Source: Paenibacillus hemerocallicola (GTDB lineage Bacteria; Bacillota; Bacilli; Paenibacillales; NBRC-103111). From it: 37,353 nt of DNA. A program made the position numbers and the translations under genes. Of this stretch, positions 7,322-15,628 are shown one piece after another. The notes below the pieces were generated by a model. That model searched no databases and had not been told where the DNA came from. It saw only the letters and a program-made list of their open reading frames with translations. Position 1 is the first letter of the stretch. The number at the start of each line of letters is the position of its first letter. The stretch is taken from NCBI RefSeq assembly GCF_006265175.1, contig NZ_VDCQ01000084.1:1-37353 (forward strand), given 5' to 3'.

Positions 7322-8344
7322 TCATATTCTGAAAAAAGCGTCGCGTCCGTCCACGATCGACCGGGAGGATACGAACAGGAACGTTTGCTTGATGCCGGCA
7401 AACTCCTGAACATATTCCGTCAGCGCCTCGTACGCCTGATAGTAAGGGAACAGCATGTAGGCGGAATCCGGTCCGTCCGCCTTCAGCAGCTCGGGCCTCA
7501 ACGCCTTAAGCATGAGCCCTGACGGAATTTTCTTTCCTTGCATGACCCGCTCCTGCAGTCGGACCGTCAAATCGATCGCCCGGATCAGACGCGCGCGTTC
7601 CGGACAGGACAAATCCGCCTTCTGCAAAGCTTTCACCAAATCCCGTACCCTCTCGAGCATCGTCTCGTACGTACGGAACAAATGACCGGGCTCGAAGGAG
7701 TCCTTCCGGTTCAGCCAGCGATCTTCCCGGATCAGGCCGGATATTTCCTTGCCCGATTCCACATAGCTCCGAACCTCTTCGATTTGCATGCGCATTTGCG
7801 GCTTATATGGAGTCATTCGGCTGGACATCAGGTCGTACTGGACATAATAAAGCATCGTGCGGAGCATGCTTTCCGATTTCACCAGCAGCACTTCCTCCCG
7901 TTCCCGGTGAACCGGCTTGCGGATCAAATTGACTGCCGTTCCGACCAGCATGCCGATAATGACGAGCATCAGCTGATGATAGGCAGCGTTGCCGTGCAGC
8001 TCGTCGGACGTGCCGACCGTGTTCACGGCGACGATTACGGCGAGCGTCAACGATGCGGTTTTACGCAGACGGACGTGAATCGCCATGACGAGCAGCGACA
8101 CGCCCGCGATGACGATGGAATAATCCCCGATAAATAGTGCGGCTCCGATACCGAGCAGAGCGGCGAAGAGAGCGCTGGCCAGATGGGATAGCGTATGCTT
8201 TAGCGACCGATACACGGAAGGCTGGACGGCGAGCATCGAGATGATGCCCGCGAAGTGATCCGGCTCCAATTTCAGCAGACGGGCGATCGAGATGCTGATC
8301 GCGATAGCAATGACGGTTTTGATAACACGAAGTCCGACCAACAT
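7322..8344 (-). CDS. Aromatic acid exporter family (FUSC/ArAE, DUF939-like) membrane protein
   Basis: A 340-aa protein. The N-terminal half (about residues 5-140) has four to six hydrophobic segments and the ArAE signature area (GLRVIKTVIAIAISISIARLL, then HFAGIISMLAVQPSVYRSLK). The C-terminal half is soluble and helical, with basic amphipathic stretches. Bacillales relatives such as YqjA are annotated as aromatic acid exporters, but a substrate has rarely been shown. AGGTGGAG seven to eight bases before ATG supports the start. An A+T-rich inverted repeat (TGTTAT/ATAACA, 8375-8391) lies just upstream and could be an operator. The downstream minus-strand end has only a weak ATAGG/CCTAT hairpin near 7295. 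Confidence 0.85.
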   Translation of the reverse strand: MLVGLRVIKTVIAIAISISIARLLKLEPDHFAGIISMLAVQPSVYRSLKHTLSHLASALFAALLGIGAALFIGDYSIVIAGVSLLVMAIHVRLRKTASLTLAVIVAVNTVGTSDELHGNAAYHQLMLVIIGMLVGTAVNLIRKPVHREREEVLLVKSESMLRTMLYYVQYDLMSSRMTPYKPQMRMQIEEVRSYVESGKEISGLIREDRWLNRKDSFEPGHLFRTYETMLERVRDLVKALQKADLSCPERARLIRAIDLTVRLQERVMQGKKIPSGLMLKALRPELLKADGPDSAYMLFPYYQAYEALTEYVQEFAGIKQTFLFVSSRSIVDGRDAFFRI

Positions 8345-8401
8345 AAAGAATCTCCACCTTTCCGTTTTATGTTATATATCATAACACAAGGAGGAGTGGA
8401 G

Positions 8402-8524
8402 ATGCGTATTTTTTATGTTAATGTCATTTTATTTGACGTATACATAACACAAAACTCAAACTCTCTCGATACCGCGCCCCAATTGCCTTACGGCAAGAAA
8501 GCCGATTCCCCCGATACAGCATAG
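8402..8524 (+). CDS. Possible 40-aa small ORF with a strong ribosome site
   Basis: ATG 8402 is preceded by AAGGAGGAG at a good distance and opens a 40-aa frame (MRIFYVNVILFDVYITQN...). The last 69 bases overlap the 3' end of the MFS gene on the other strand, which argues for chance or decay. It is divergent from the exporter gene, with the TGTTAT/ATAACA dyad in between. I do not recognise the peptide. It may be a leader or a remnant of a lost regulator. Confidence 0.25.
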   Translation: MRIFYVNVILFDVYITQNSNSLDTAPQLPYGKKADSPDTA

Positions 8525-9610
8525 AACTGCCGCCAACCGGAACAACGTATCGAAGCCGGAATGGTCGATCAGCCAGCCGCCGAAATTGCTCGCGATCAAG
8601 ATGGCCAAATTCGTATACACCATGCTGAACAAGGTCTGGGCCGTCGTCTTCCAGCCTTCCGGACATAAATCATTGGCGTATTGAACGCCCGCGGCGTAGA
8701 ACAAGGCGAACGTTATTCCTTGCAGCGGTTGGGTAAGCAGAAGCACCCCCATAGGCGGGTCGAACGACACGATGCATAGGCGAAGCGCGGCGGCAAAAGC
8801 TGCCAGAGCCAGCATCCTCCGGTAACCGAACCGTTCGGAGAAGCGGGCGGCAAAAATAAAAAACGGCAGCTCGGACAGCGCCGACACGGCGGTCAGCCAG
8901 CCGATTTTCTCCGAAACGTTGCCGCCCGTCGTGCCGAGATAGACGGAGAAAAACACGCTGAAGCTTTGCGTGCCGCACGCGACAAGCAGAACGAGCAGCA
9001 AAAAAACGGAAAATTCCTTTTTCTTCAGCAGCTTGCCTACATCGCGCCACGAGGCGTTTCTTCTAACCCCGCCCTTCTCCAGCAGCATGGCGATTCCGAC
9101 CACGATGACCATCATCGACATATAGACGACGAACATATGCTCGATGCCGATATGCGAATAAATAATGCCGATCGGCGAAACCGTCAGGGCGAATCCGATC
9201 GAGCCCCATACCCGGGCGGCCCCGTACGTTTGCCGGTGCTTTTGCGCATGTGCTACCGCAATGGCGTCGGACAGCGGAACCATCGGAGAATTGAAGATAG
9301 CCAGCACTACGGCCGTCGCGGCGTAAAAACCGAATCCTCCGCCCGTCGAATATCCGAAGGCGATGGCCGGAGTCATCAAGCCGCACAGCATGAGTACCGC
9401 TTTCTCGATGCCGTGTCTATCGCACAGCAGCCCCCATACCGGCTGAACGAAAAGGGCCACCAACGGTCCGATCGCATACAGCGCCCCGATTTGCTGGCTG
9501 GTCAAGCCCGCTTCCCTCAGCCAATAGCCGAGGAACGGCGAATAGGAGGCCGCGGCGGCAAAGAAGAAAAAATAGTAAACATGCGGCGCGTAAGGCTGCA
9601 ATCGATTCAT
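8456..9610 (-). CDS. MFS transporter (HcaT/YwbF-like)
   Basis: A 384-aa protein with about twelve membrane segments. The first half has SPFLGYWLREAGLTSQQIGALYAIGPLVA and QPVWGLLCDRHG, the loop 2-3 motif region of the MFS_1-like (3-phenylpropionate/YwbF) group; KHRQTYGAARVWGSIGFA is the typical loop 4-5 signature of this group. The second half repeats the fold (FAARFSERFGYRRML). The substrate cannot be told. ATG 9610 is chosen over ATG 9637 because GGGAG lies nine bases before it and the protein core begins there. It stands just upstream of the exporter gene on the same strand, separated by 111 bp with its own elements. Confidence 0.88.
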   Translation of the reverse strand: MNRLQPYAPHVYYFFFFAAAASYSPFLGYWLREAGLTSQQIGALYAIGPLVALFVQPVWGLLCDRHGIEKAVLMLCGLMTPAIAFGYSTGGGFGFYAATAVVLAIFNSPMVPLSDAIAVAHAQKHRQTYGAARVWGSIGFALTVSPIGIIYSHIGIEHMFVVYMSMMVIVVGIAMLLEKGGVRRNASWRDVGKLLKKKEFSVFLLLVLLVACGTQSFSVFFSVYLGTTGGNVSEKIGWLTAVSALSELPFFIFAARFSERFGYRRMLALAAFAAALRLCIVSFDPPMGVLLLTQPLQGITFALFYAAGVQYANDLCPEGWKTTAQTLFSMVYTNLAILIASNFGGWLIDHSGFDTLFRLAAVLCCIGGIGFLAVRQLGRGIERV

Positions 9611-9805
9611 GCTGTTCAGCTCCCGTTCGGTGTCCAAAGGCCAAATCGTACCTGTCCCGCTTACGGTGTCTAAGATATCACGCTTGTTCGCGGCGCGTCA
9701 ATCCGTACGGACGCGGCAAGCAAATGATGCGCCAAACGTTCTGTTCCGCGACGAAATATGCTATGCTTGAGTTTACAATACAAATATAATAAGGAACCGA
9801 ATCCA

Positions 9806-11731
9806 ATGAATCTATTGACCGCAGAACGACTCAGCAAAAGCTTCGGCATGAAAAAGCTGTTCGAGCAAGTATCCTTCAGCGTAAACGAAGGGGAGAAAAT
9901 CGGACTGATCGGCATTAACGGCACCGGCAAATCGACGCTGCTGAAAGTGATAGCCGGAGCGGAGCAGCCCGACGAAGGGACGATTTCGATTCGCAACGGC
10001 ATTTCGGTCGAATATTTGCCGCAAAATCCGCCGATGGACGACGATGCTACCGTATTGGGCCACATCTTCAGCGGGCGCTCCCCGCTTATGCAGCTGCTCC
10101 GCGACTATGAGCAGGCGATCGGACAGCTCGAGCGCGGAGAGGACAGCCCCGCGCTGCAGAAGCGGCTGCTCGAGCTGAGCGGACGGATGGATGCGGCCGA
10201 CGCATGGCAAGTGGAGAACGAAGCGAAACGGATATTGGCAAAGCTCGGTATCGACGATTTCGAGGCCCGCATGGGAACGCTGTCCGGGGGCAAGCGCAAA
10301 CGGGTCGCACTCGCCGGCGCGCTTATTCGCCCTGCGGATATTGTGATTTTGGACGAGCCGACGAACCATATCGATACCGATACCGTCGATTGGCTGGAGC
10401 AGCATTTATCCAAGTCCAAATCGGCGTTGCTCATGATTACGCATGACCGCTATTTCCTCGACCGGGTCGCCCAGCGCATCGTCGAGCTTGACGGCGGCAA
10501 GCTGTATGGCTACACGGGCAGCTACAGCGTTTACCTCGAGCAGAAGGCCGAAAGAATGGCGCAGCAGCAAGCGTCGGAGGACAAGCGCCAAAATTTGTTC
10601 CGCCGCGAGCTGGCTTGGATCCGGCGTGGAGCCAAGGCGCGCTCGACGAAGCAAAAGGCGCGGATCGAACGGTTCGAGAAGCTGCAGGATGCCGCGCCAG
10701 ATGCGGCGGCGCAGGATATGGACATAGCGCTGTCGGGCGCAAGGCTCGGGAAAAAGGTGATCGAGCTGCACGACGTCTCCAAACGGTACGGAGAGCGCGA
10801 AATTATACGCTCCTTCAGCTATATCGTGCAGAGGGACGATCGGATCGGCATCGTCGGACCGAACGGAGCGGGCAAATCCACGCTGCTTAAGCTGATCGCG
10901 GGCTCGCTGACGCCGGACTCCGGACGGCTCGACATCGGCTCCACGGTCAAAATCGGCATGTTCTCGCAAGAAAACGAAGAGCTGAACGAATCGTTGCGGG
11001 TGATCGAATATATCCGCGAAGCGTCGGAGCAAGTACGCACGTCGGACGGCGAGCTGATCAGCGCCTCGCAAATGCTGGAGCGGTTCTTGTTCCCTCCGTC
11101 GGCGCAATGGACCCCGATCGCCAATTTGTCCGGAGGCGAGAAGCGGCGGCTGTTCTTGCTGCGCATCTTGATGGAAGGGCCGAACGTGCTGCTGCTGGAC
11201 GAGCCGACGAACGATCTCGATATTCAAACGCTGACCGTTCTGGAGGATTATTTGGATCGGTTCCAGGGCGCGGTCCTCGTCGTCTCCCATGACCGCTACT
11301 TCCTGGACCGGACCGTCGATTCGCTGCTCGTCGCCGAAGGAAACGGCGAAATATCGCATCACGCCGGCAATTTCTCGGAATACCGGGAACGCCTGAAGGA
11401 GACGGAGGCGGCTTCGCTTTCCGTCAAGGAGAAGAAAGCGGCCGCCCCTTCCGCCGATTCGGCCTCCGATAATCGCTCCAGGGAGAAAGCGTTGAAATTC
11501 TCGTTCAAGGAACAGAAGGAATACGGGGAAATCGACGACCTGATCGCACGGGCGGAGCGTGACGTCCAGGAAATCGAGGAAGCGATCGCGAATGCCGGCA
11601 CCGATTACGAAGCGCTCTCCAAGCTGACCTCCCGGCATCAGGAGCTCGAAGCGGCACTGGAAAGCTTGTTGGAGCGTTGGACGTACTTGACCGAGCTGGC
11701 CGAACGGATAGAGCGGCAGAAGAACGGATAA
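9806..11731 (+). CDS. uup: ABC-F family ATPase, Uup/YfmR type
   Basis: A 641-aa protein with two ATPase domains on one chain and no membrane segment, hence ABC-F. Domain one has Walker A GINGTGKST, signature LSGGKRKRVALAGAL and Walker B ILDEPTNHID. Domain two has GPNGAGKST, LSGGEKRRLFLLR and LLLDEPTNDLD. Between them lies the charged P-site interaction linker. The C-terminal 80-90 residues (from EKALKFSFKEQKEYGEIDDL) form the coiled coil typical of Uup and of B. subtilis YfmR, which help ribosomes stalled on difficult sequences. ATG 9806 has AAGGA ten bases before it. The gene is followed within 30 bp by an AraC gene; a shared transcript is possible. It is probably housekeeping, not a resistance ABC-F. 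Confidence 0.93.
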   Translation: MNLLTAERLSKSFGMKKLFEQVSFSVNEGEKIGLIGINGTGKSTLLKVIAGAEQPDEGTISIRNGISVEYLPQNPPMDDDATVLGHIFSGRSPLMQLLRDYEQAIGQLERGEDSPALQKRLLELSGRMDAADAWQVENEAKRILAKLGIDDFEARMGTLSGGKRKRVALAGALIRPADIVILDEPTNHIDTDTVDWLEQHLSKSKSALLMITHDRYFLDRVAQRIVELDGGKLYGYTGSYSVYLEQKAERMAQQQASEDKRQNLFRRELAWIRRGAKARSTKQKARIERFEKLQDAAPDAAAQDMDIALSGARLGKKVIELHDVSKRYGEREIIRSFSYIVQRDDRIGIVGPNGAGKSTLLKLIAGSLTPDSGRLDIGSTVKIGMFSQENEELNESLRVIEYIREASEQVRTSDGELISASQMLERFLFPPSAQWTPIANLSGGEKRRLFLLRILMEGPNVLLLDEPTNDLDIQTLTVLEDYLDRFQGAVLVVSHDRYFLDRTVDSLLVAEGNGEISHHAGNFSEYRERLKETEAASLSVKEKKAAAPSADSASDNRSREKALKFSFKEQKEYGEIDDLIARAERDVQEIEEAIANAGTDYEALSKLTSRHQELEAALESLLERWTYLTELAERIERQKNG

Positions 11732-11759
11732 ATCCCCTTGTACGGTTGGAGGGACGGCC

Positions 11760-12572
11760 ATGGAGCAACCGGCTTTTTACAAACGCGGCTCTATCGGAAC
11801 CTATAGTGAAGAATGGCACGATGTCGGCTTCCACCAGAACACGACGCTCGAAATCGAAATCGTCCTCGAAGGACGCGGCTTGTTCGAATGGCCGGAGCGC
11901 AAGGCGTTCATCGAGACCGGTCATGTCGTCATCATACCGCCGGGCATTTCGCACCGGTTCGCCGCCGTGACGAAGGTCCGGTTCGGAGTGCTTCACCTGC
12001 AAGGAATGCCGCCCGCACTCAGGGAGGTCGCCGACAAGCTTGCCCGCGGGTATGGGCAGCCGCGAATTTACGCCTTATCCCGTATCGACCGCGACCGCTT
12101 CGAGAAGCTGTTCCGGGAATGGCTGCGCGTGCTCGCTTCTCCTCTGAAGGAGCCGCAGCGGACTCATGCCGTATGGGCGGAGCTGCTGCTGCTCTACTTG
12201 TACGAGCATTCCCAGACGGACTTGCAGGCGATGACGATCACGAAGGCCGCCGACTTTCTCCGGGAAAACTTGCGCCAGAACGTTCAGGTGGCCGATCTGG
12301 CCGAGCTGACCGGACTTACGGTAGCCGGATTCCGTCGCACCTTCGAGAAAATGTACCGGCTCAGCCCGAAGCAGTACCAGCAGCAATGCCGGATGCAGGA
12401 AGCCAAATGGCTGCTCAGCGCGACCGACAAGGACATGAATGAAATCGCCGAGCAGGTCGGCTTTCATCGGCTCCATTCGTTCTCCCAATGGTTCAAATGC
12501 GCGGAGGGCACCTCCCCTTCCCTGTGGCGCAAACGCCAAAAAACGATGCACGACCTCGACGTCCAGTCGTAG
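11760..12572 (+). CDS. AraC family transcriptional regulator
   Basis: A 270-aa protein. The N-terminal cupin-type sensor (about 20-90, with EIEIVLEGRGLFEWP and GHVVIIPPGISHRF) resembles sugar-sensing AraC proteins. The C-terminal 100 residues contain two HTH motifs (VADLAELTGLTVAGFRRTFEKMYRLSPKQY and MNEIAEQVGFHRLHSFSQWFK). GGAGGG seven bases before ATG supports the start. It ends with a clear terminator and is followed on the same strand by an oxidoreductase/isomerase pair, its most likely target. The ligand is unknown. Confidence 0.9.
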   Translation: MEQPAFYKRGSIGTYSEEWHDVGFHQNTTLEIEIVLEGRGLFEWPERKAFIETGHVVIIPPGISHRFAAVTKVRFGVLHLQGMPPALREVADKLARGYGQPRIYALSRIDRDRFEKLFREWLRVLASPLKEPQRTHAVWAELLLLYLYEHSQTDLQAMTITKAADFLRENLRQNVQVADLAELTGLTVAGFRRTFEKMYRLSPKQYQQQCRMQEAKWLLSATDKDMNEIAEQVGFHRLHSFSQWFKCAEGTSPSLWRKRQKTMHDLDVQS

Positions 12573-12600
12573 CCGTCCGCATTCATCCGTTTCCATTCGA

Positions 12601-12626
12601 AGACACCCGGGCAGGGTGTCTTTTTG
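12601..12626 (+). terminator. Intrinsic terminator of the AraC gene
   Basis: GACACCC-GGGCA-GGGTGTC followed by TTTTT, about 30 bp past the stop codon. Confidence 0.85.
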
Positions 12627-12739
12627 CGTAAATTCCCGTTCCATTTCGATAAATACTTTTCCGGACATTTCCACTATTGTTGTTCGTGTAGCGTAACGTT
12701 TCGCCAAAAAAATACGAAGCAAGCTTGGGAGGAATCCGC

Positions 12740-13711
12740 ATGAACAAGGTGAAAATCGGATTTATCGGCGTCGGCGGCATGGCCGAGAATCACATCAAGA
12801 AGCTGCAAAAAATCGAGCAGGCGGAGCTTACGGCGATATACGATATTAACGCCGAGCGCGCCAAGCAGGTCGCGGATACGTATGGTGCGGAAGTGTTTGC
12901 GAGCGACCGGCAGATGATGGATTCGGGCAAGGTGGATGCACTGTTCGTCTGCACGCCCCCGTTTGCCAGGGGAACCGTCGAGGAGGAGGCCGCGGCCAAA
13001 GGCATCCATCTGCTGTCGGAAAAGCCGGTCGCGCTGGATAAAGAAACGGCAAGGCGCATCAGCCGCGCGATCGATCAAGCCGGAATTATCAATTCGTCCG
13101 GCTACTGCTTGCGATACTTGGAGACGGTGCAAAAGGCGAAGAGCTACCTGGAGGGGAAGAAGATCGACATGGTGCTCTCGTATCGGATCGGCGGCCTGCC
13201 TCCGATGAAATGGTGGGCCCAGCAGGATAAATCCGGCGGACAAGTGGTCGAGCAAGCGACGCATCAGGTCGATCTTCTCCGCTATTTGGCAGGCGAATTC
13301 GATACGGTCCAATCGTTGACCGCCCAACGCGGGATTCGGCAACTCGATCCGGACGCCACCATTTCGGACGTAGGGGTTACGTCGTTTACGTTGCGTTCCG
13401 GCGCGATCGGCTCGTTTGTCAATTCGTGCATCTCCCCTCATTTCGGACGAGGCGACGTAGAGCTGTTCGGACAAGATTTTTATTTGTCCATTAAAGGAAA
13501 TTCGCTTACGATCCATGACGCCGGGCAGAAGCTGAACGAGAAATGCGAGACGGACTTCTATTTGGAGCAGGACCGCGCATTCGTGGAGGCGGTACGTACC
13601 GGCCGCCAAGACCTTGTGCTGGGGAGCTACGCCGAAGCGGTCGCGACGCTAGAAGCGACGCTTGCATTCAACGAAGCGGCGGAGAGCGGAAGTACGGCAA
13701 CCGTCCGATAA
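12740..13711 (+). CDS. Gfo/Idh/MocA family NAD(P)-dependent oxidoreductase
   Basis: A 323-aa protein. The N-terminal Rossmann domain has GFIGVGGMAENHIKKL; EKPVALDKETA carries the conserved catalytic Lys-Pro pair. The C-terminal domain has GGQVVEQATHQVDLLRYLAG with the substrate-contacting His. The family oxidises or epimerises sugars and inositols. ATG 12740 follows GGGAGGA at good spacing. The next gene is a sugar isomerase/epimerase 35 bp on, a pairing common in minor-sugar or inositol-like pathways and consistent with control by the AraC gene upstream. The exact substrate is not visible. Confidence 0.9.
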   Translation: MNKVKIGFIGVGGMAENHIKKLQKIEQAELTAIYDINAERAKQVADTYGAEVFASDRQMMDSGKVDALFVCTPPFARGTVEEEAAAKGIHLLSEKPVALDKETARRISRAIDQAGIINSSGYCLRYLETVQKAKSYLEGKKIDMVLSYRIGGLPPMKWWAQQDKSGGQVVEQATHQVDLLRYLAGEFDTVQSLTAQRGIRQLDPDATISDVGVTSFTLRSGAIGSFVNSCISPHFGRGDVELFGQDFYLSIKGNSLTIHDAGQKLNEKCETDFYLEQDRAFVEAVRTGRQDLVLGSYAEAVATLEATLAFNEAAESGSTATVR

Positions 13712-13746
13712 CGAATAACTACATATACCAGGGAGAGTGATAGCGC

Positions 13747-14583
13747 ATGCTCAAAAGCGTCAACCAATGGTGCTTCCCGGCAGGCACGCCTTTGCAGGAG
13801 CTGTTCGAGGTGAGCCGCAAAGCGGGCTATGACGCCGTGGAATTGAATCTGTACGCGCCGGGCAACGTCGGTCTTACGACGGACACGACGCCGGGGGAAG
13901 CCGATGCGATCGCCAAGCTGGCGGCAGAATACGGATTGCAGCTGAAAAGCGTATCCACCGGCTTGCAGGGGAAGACGCCGATGTCTTCGCCGGATGCCGA
14001 CGTTCGGGCGCAAGGAAGAGCCGTTGTCGTCAAGCAGCTGGAAATCGCAGAACGCATCGGAGCCGACTCGGTTTTGGTCGTGCCGGGTTTTGTCAATGCG
14101 GCTACCTCTTACGACGATTGCTACGAGCGCAGCCGGAACGAGCTGGAGAAGCTTATTCCGGAAGCGGAGAAGCGCGGCGTCAAAATCGCCGTAGAGAACG
14201 TGTGGAACAAGTTTCTGTTATCTCCGCTCGAAATGAAACGGTATGTCGATGATTTGAACTCGCCGAATCTGGGCGTCTATTTCGACGTAGGCAACATTAT
14301 TTTGTACGGATTCCCGCAGCATTGGATCCGGATACTGGGCAGCCGCATTTTCAAAGTTCACGTCAAAGATTTCAAAGCGGCTGTCGGCAACGGCGGAGGC
14401 TTCGTCCCTCTGCTCGCCGGAGACGTGAACTGGCCGGAAGTGATTGCCGCTCTGCGGGAAGTCGGCTATGACGACACGCTGACGGCGGAAATCGGCATCT
14501 ACTCGACGAATCCCCACCAAGCGGTATACGATACGGCGAATCAGTTGGAAGCGATTATCAATAGCGTTCCGCGAGACCGCTAA
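13747..14583 (+). CDS. Sugar phosphate isomerase/epimerase (xylose-isomerase-like TIM barrel)
   Basis: A 278-aa AP-endonuclease-2-type TIM barrel. Metal-site motifs appear in order: AVENVWN (Glu), GVYFDVGNI (Asp), KVHVKDFK (His, Asp) and TAEIGIY (Glu). The protein resembles hexulose-6-phosphate or inosose isomerases and epimerases. The start has GGGAGAG upstream. It forms a two-gene operon with the preceding oxidoreductase and ends at a strong terminator. The substrate is unknown. Confidence 0.9.
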   Translation: MLKSVNQWCFPAGTPLQELFEVSRKAGYDAVELNLYAPGNVGLTTDTTPGEADAIAKLAAEYGLQLKSVSTGLQGKTPMSSPDADVRAQGRAVVVKQLEIAERIGADSVLVVPGFVNAATSYDDCYERSRNELEKLIPEAEKRGVKIAVENVWNKFLLSPLEMKRYVDDLNSPNLGVYFDVGNIILYGFPQHWIRILGSRIFKVHVKDFKAAVGNGGGFVPLLAGDVNWPEVIAALREVGYDDTLTAEIGIYSTNPHQAVYDTANQLEAIINSVPRDR

Positions 14584-14590
14584 TACACGA

Positions 14591-14633
14591 AAGACCGTCC
14601 CTTCCGCGAACGGAACAGGGGACGGTCTTTTTT
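14591..14633 (+). terminator. Intrinsic terminator of the oxidoreductase-isomerase operon
   Basis: AGACCGTCCC and GGGACGGTCT arms with an inner TTCCG/CGGAA extension, followed by TTTTTT. Confidence 0.9.
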
Positions 14634-14701
14634 CTGCGACATCAAGATCCGCATACATCCCGGAGGTCCCTTAATGAAGCTGGCGCAACGTGCTGCCGTT
14701 A

Positions 14702-14887
14702 ATAGAGGAACTATATTCCGCTATGGTCTCGAATTCCGGTATACGGTTGAAAATAACGGAACCGACTTCCGTTATTTCGATCTGTCGGGGTGAAAATGAA
14801 CTGGAACTGCGGAATAGCGGAACGGTTTTCCGTTACTTTGCCATCAATTCAAGTGCTCGGCTCCATAGCATACTTCAGTTCCGCTAT
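14702..14887. repeat. Array C of the 51-62-51 dyad element
   Basis: Four 23-nt units start at 14702, 14753, 14814 and 14865 (spacing 51, 61, 51). The second is a perfect hairpin: 9-bp arms ATAACGGAA/TTCCGTTAT with a 5-nt loop. The first reads ATAGAGGAA...TTCCGCTAT, the third ATAGCGGAA...TTCCGTTAC, and the fourth keeps only its right arm (TTCCGCTAT). The middle spacer matches that of array B in inverted orientation. From 14888 to 15054 I see nothing else. Confidence 0.82.
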
Positions 14888-15054
14888 TTGTTACAGGAAC
14901 AACCCCGCTACGCCGCCTGCCACGGATCGCGACCTCGTTGATAAGCAGCCCCCCGCAATATCATGCCGACATAATTCCTCTCTTAAATGAATAAGACTTT
15001 CCCCTAGTACGGAGAAAGTCTGACGCTCTTTGCGATTTATATGCACGTTGTCGC

Positions 15055-15261
15055 TTAGCCCGTTATATACCAAACCAATGCAAAGCAGGAAGCGATTCCG
15101 GCCATAACATAGAAAAGCGTCAGCCGGATCGTATTGGCTCCCGTCTTTTTGTCATAATCCGGATTACCTTCTCTATTCGGCTTGGAATTCCCGATCATGA
15201 CCGTTGCGACGGCGGCAAAACCGATCAATACGAGCAGCGCGATTACAACCATAGCGTTCAT
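15055..15261 (-). CDS. Small two-helix membrane protein
   Basis: A 68-aa protein with two hydrophobic segments (about 3-22 and 46-66) around a polar loop containing NPDYDKKTGANTIRLT. ATG 15261 follows GGAGGG at nine bases; the further upstream start at 15297 lacks a site. Small proteins with this NPDYxKKTxxNxxRLT loop occur in Bacillales, sometimes under a bacillithiol-related name; I would not assert that function. It has its own transcript on the minus strand. Confidence 0.7.
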   Translation of the reverse strand: MNAMVVIALLVLIGFAAVATVMIGNSKPNREGNPDYDKKTGANTIRLTLFYVMAGIASCFALVWYITG

Positions 15262-15404
15262 CGTTTCCGTCCCTCCGTTTCCGTTTCGGTCGATCATCCT
15301 AATTGTATCGCGGAAGGCAGCAAAGTAAAGCGCCGGAGATGAACTCTTTGTGAACCGGTCGTTTCTACTCCACGAAACTTCTTTAATAGGAAGTATATAG
15401 AAAT

Positions 15405-15437
15405 ATTAAGGTTTTATTAAGGTTCATTCTTTACAAT
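15405..15437 (+). promoter_or_regulatory. Promoter region with 11-bp-spaced direct repeats before the LTA-synthase-like gene
   Basis: ATTAAGGTT occurs twice, 11 bp apart (15405 and 15416). Such direct half-sites at one-turn spacing are typical of OmpR/PhoB-type response regulators. They overlap the -35 position relative to TACAAT (15432-15437). The start codon is about 190 nt downstream, so the leader would be long. The remainder of 15262-15628 has no gene or known riboswitch that I can see. Confidence 0.45.
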
Positions 15438-15628
15438 CGGTAAAGGAGAGAAACTACGTCCATCAGGCATTGGCGACTATATGCAATCCATTCCCATTCC
15501 ATTTCCTGTCGAACACTCGGCGCATACAACATTGGAGACTCTTACCGGCTACGTGTGGAAGCCCGGTCTGCGGATCAACAATTACACTATATATGGGGTA
15601 CTAGAGAGAAAGGAGTGTATGGACCATC

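Noticed and set aside
10406-11761. 451-aa minus-strand frame
   Set aside because: Antisense to the Uup-type ABC-F gene, without ribosome site or recognisable domain.
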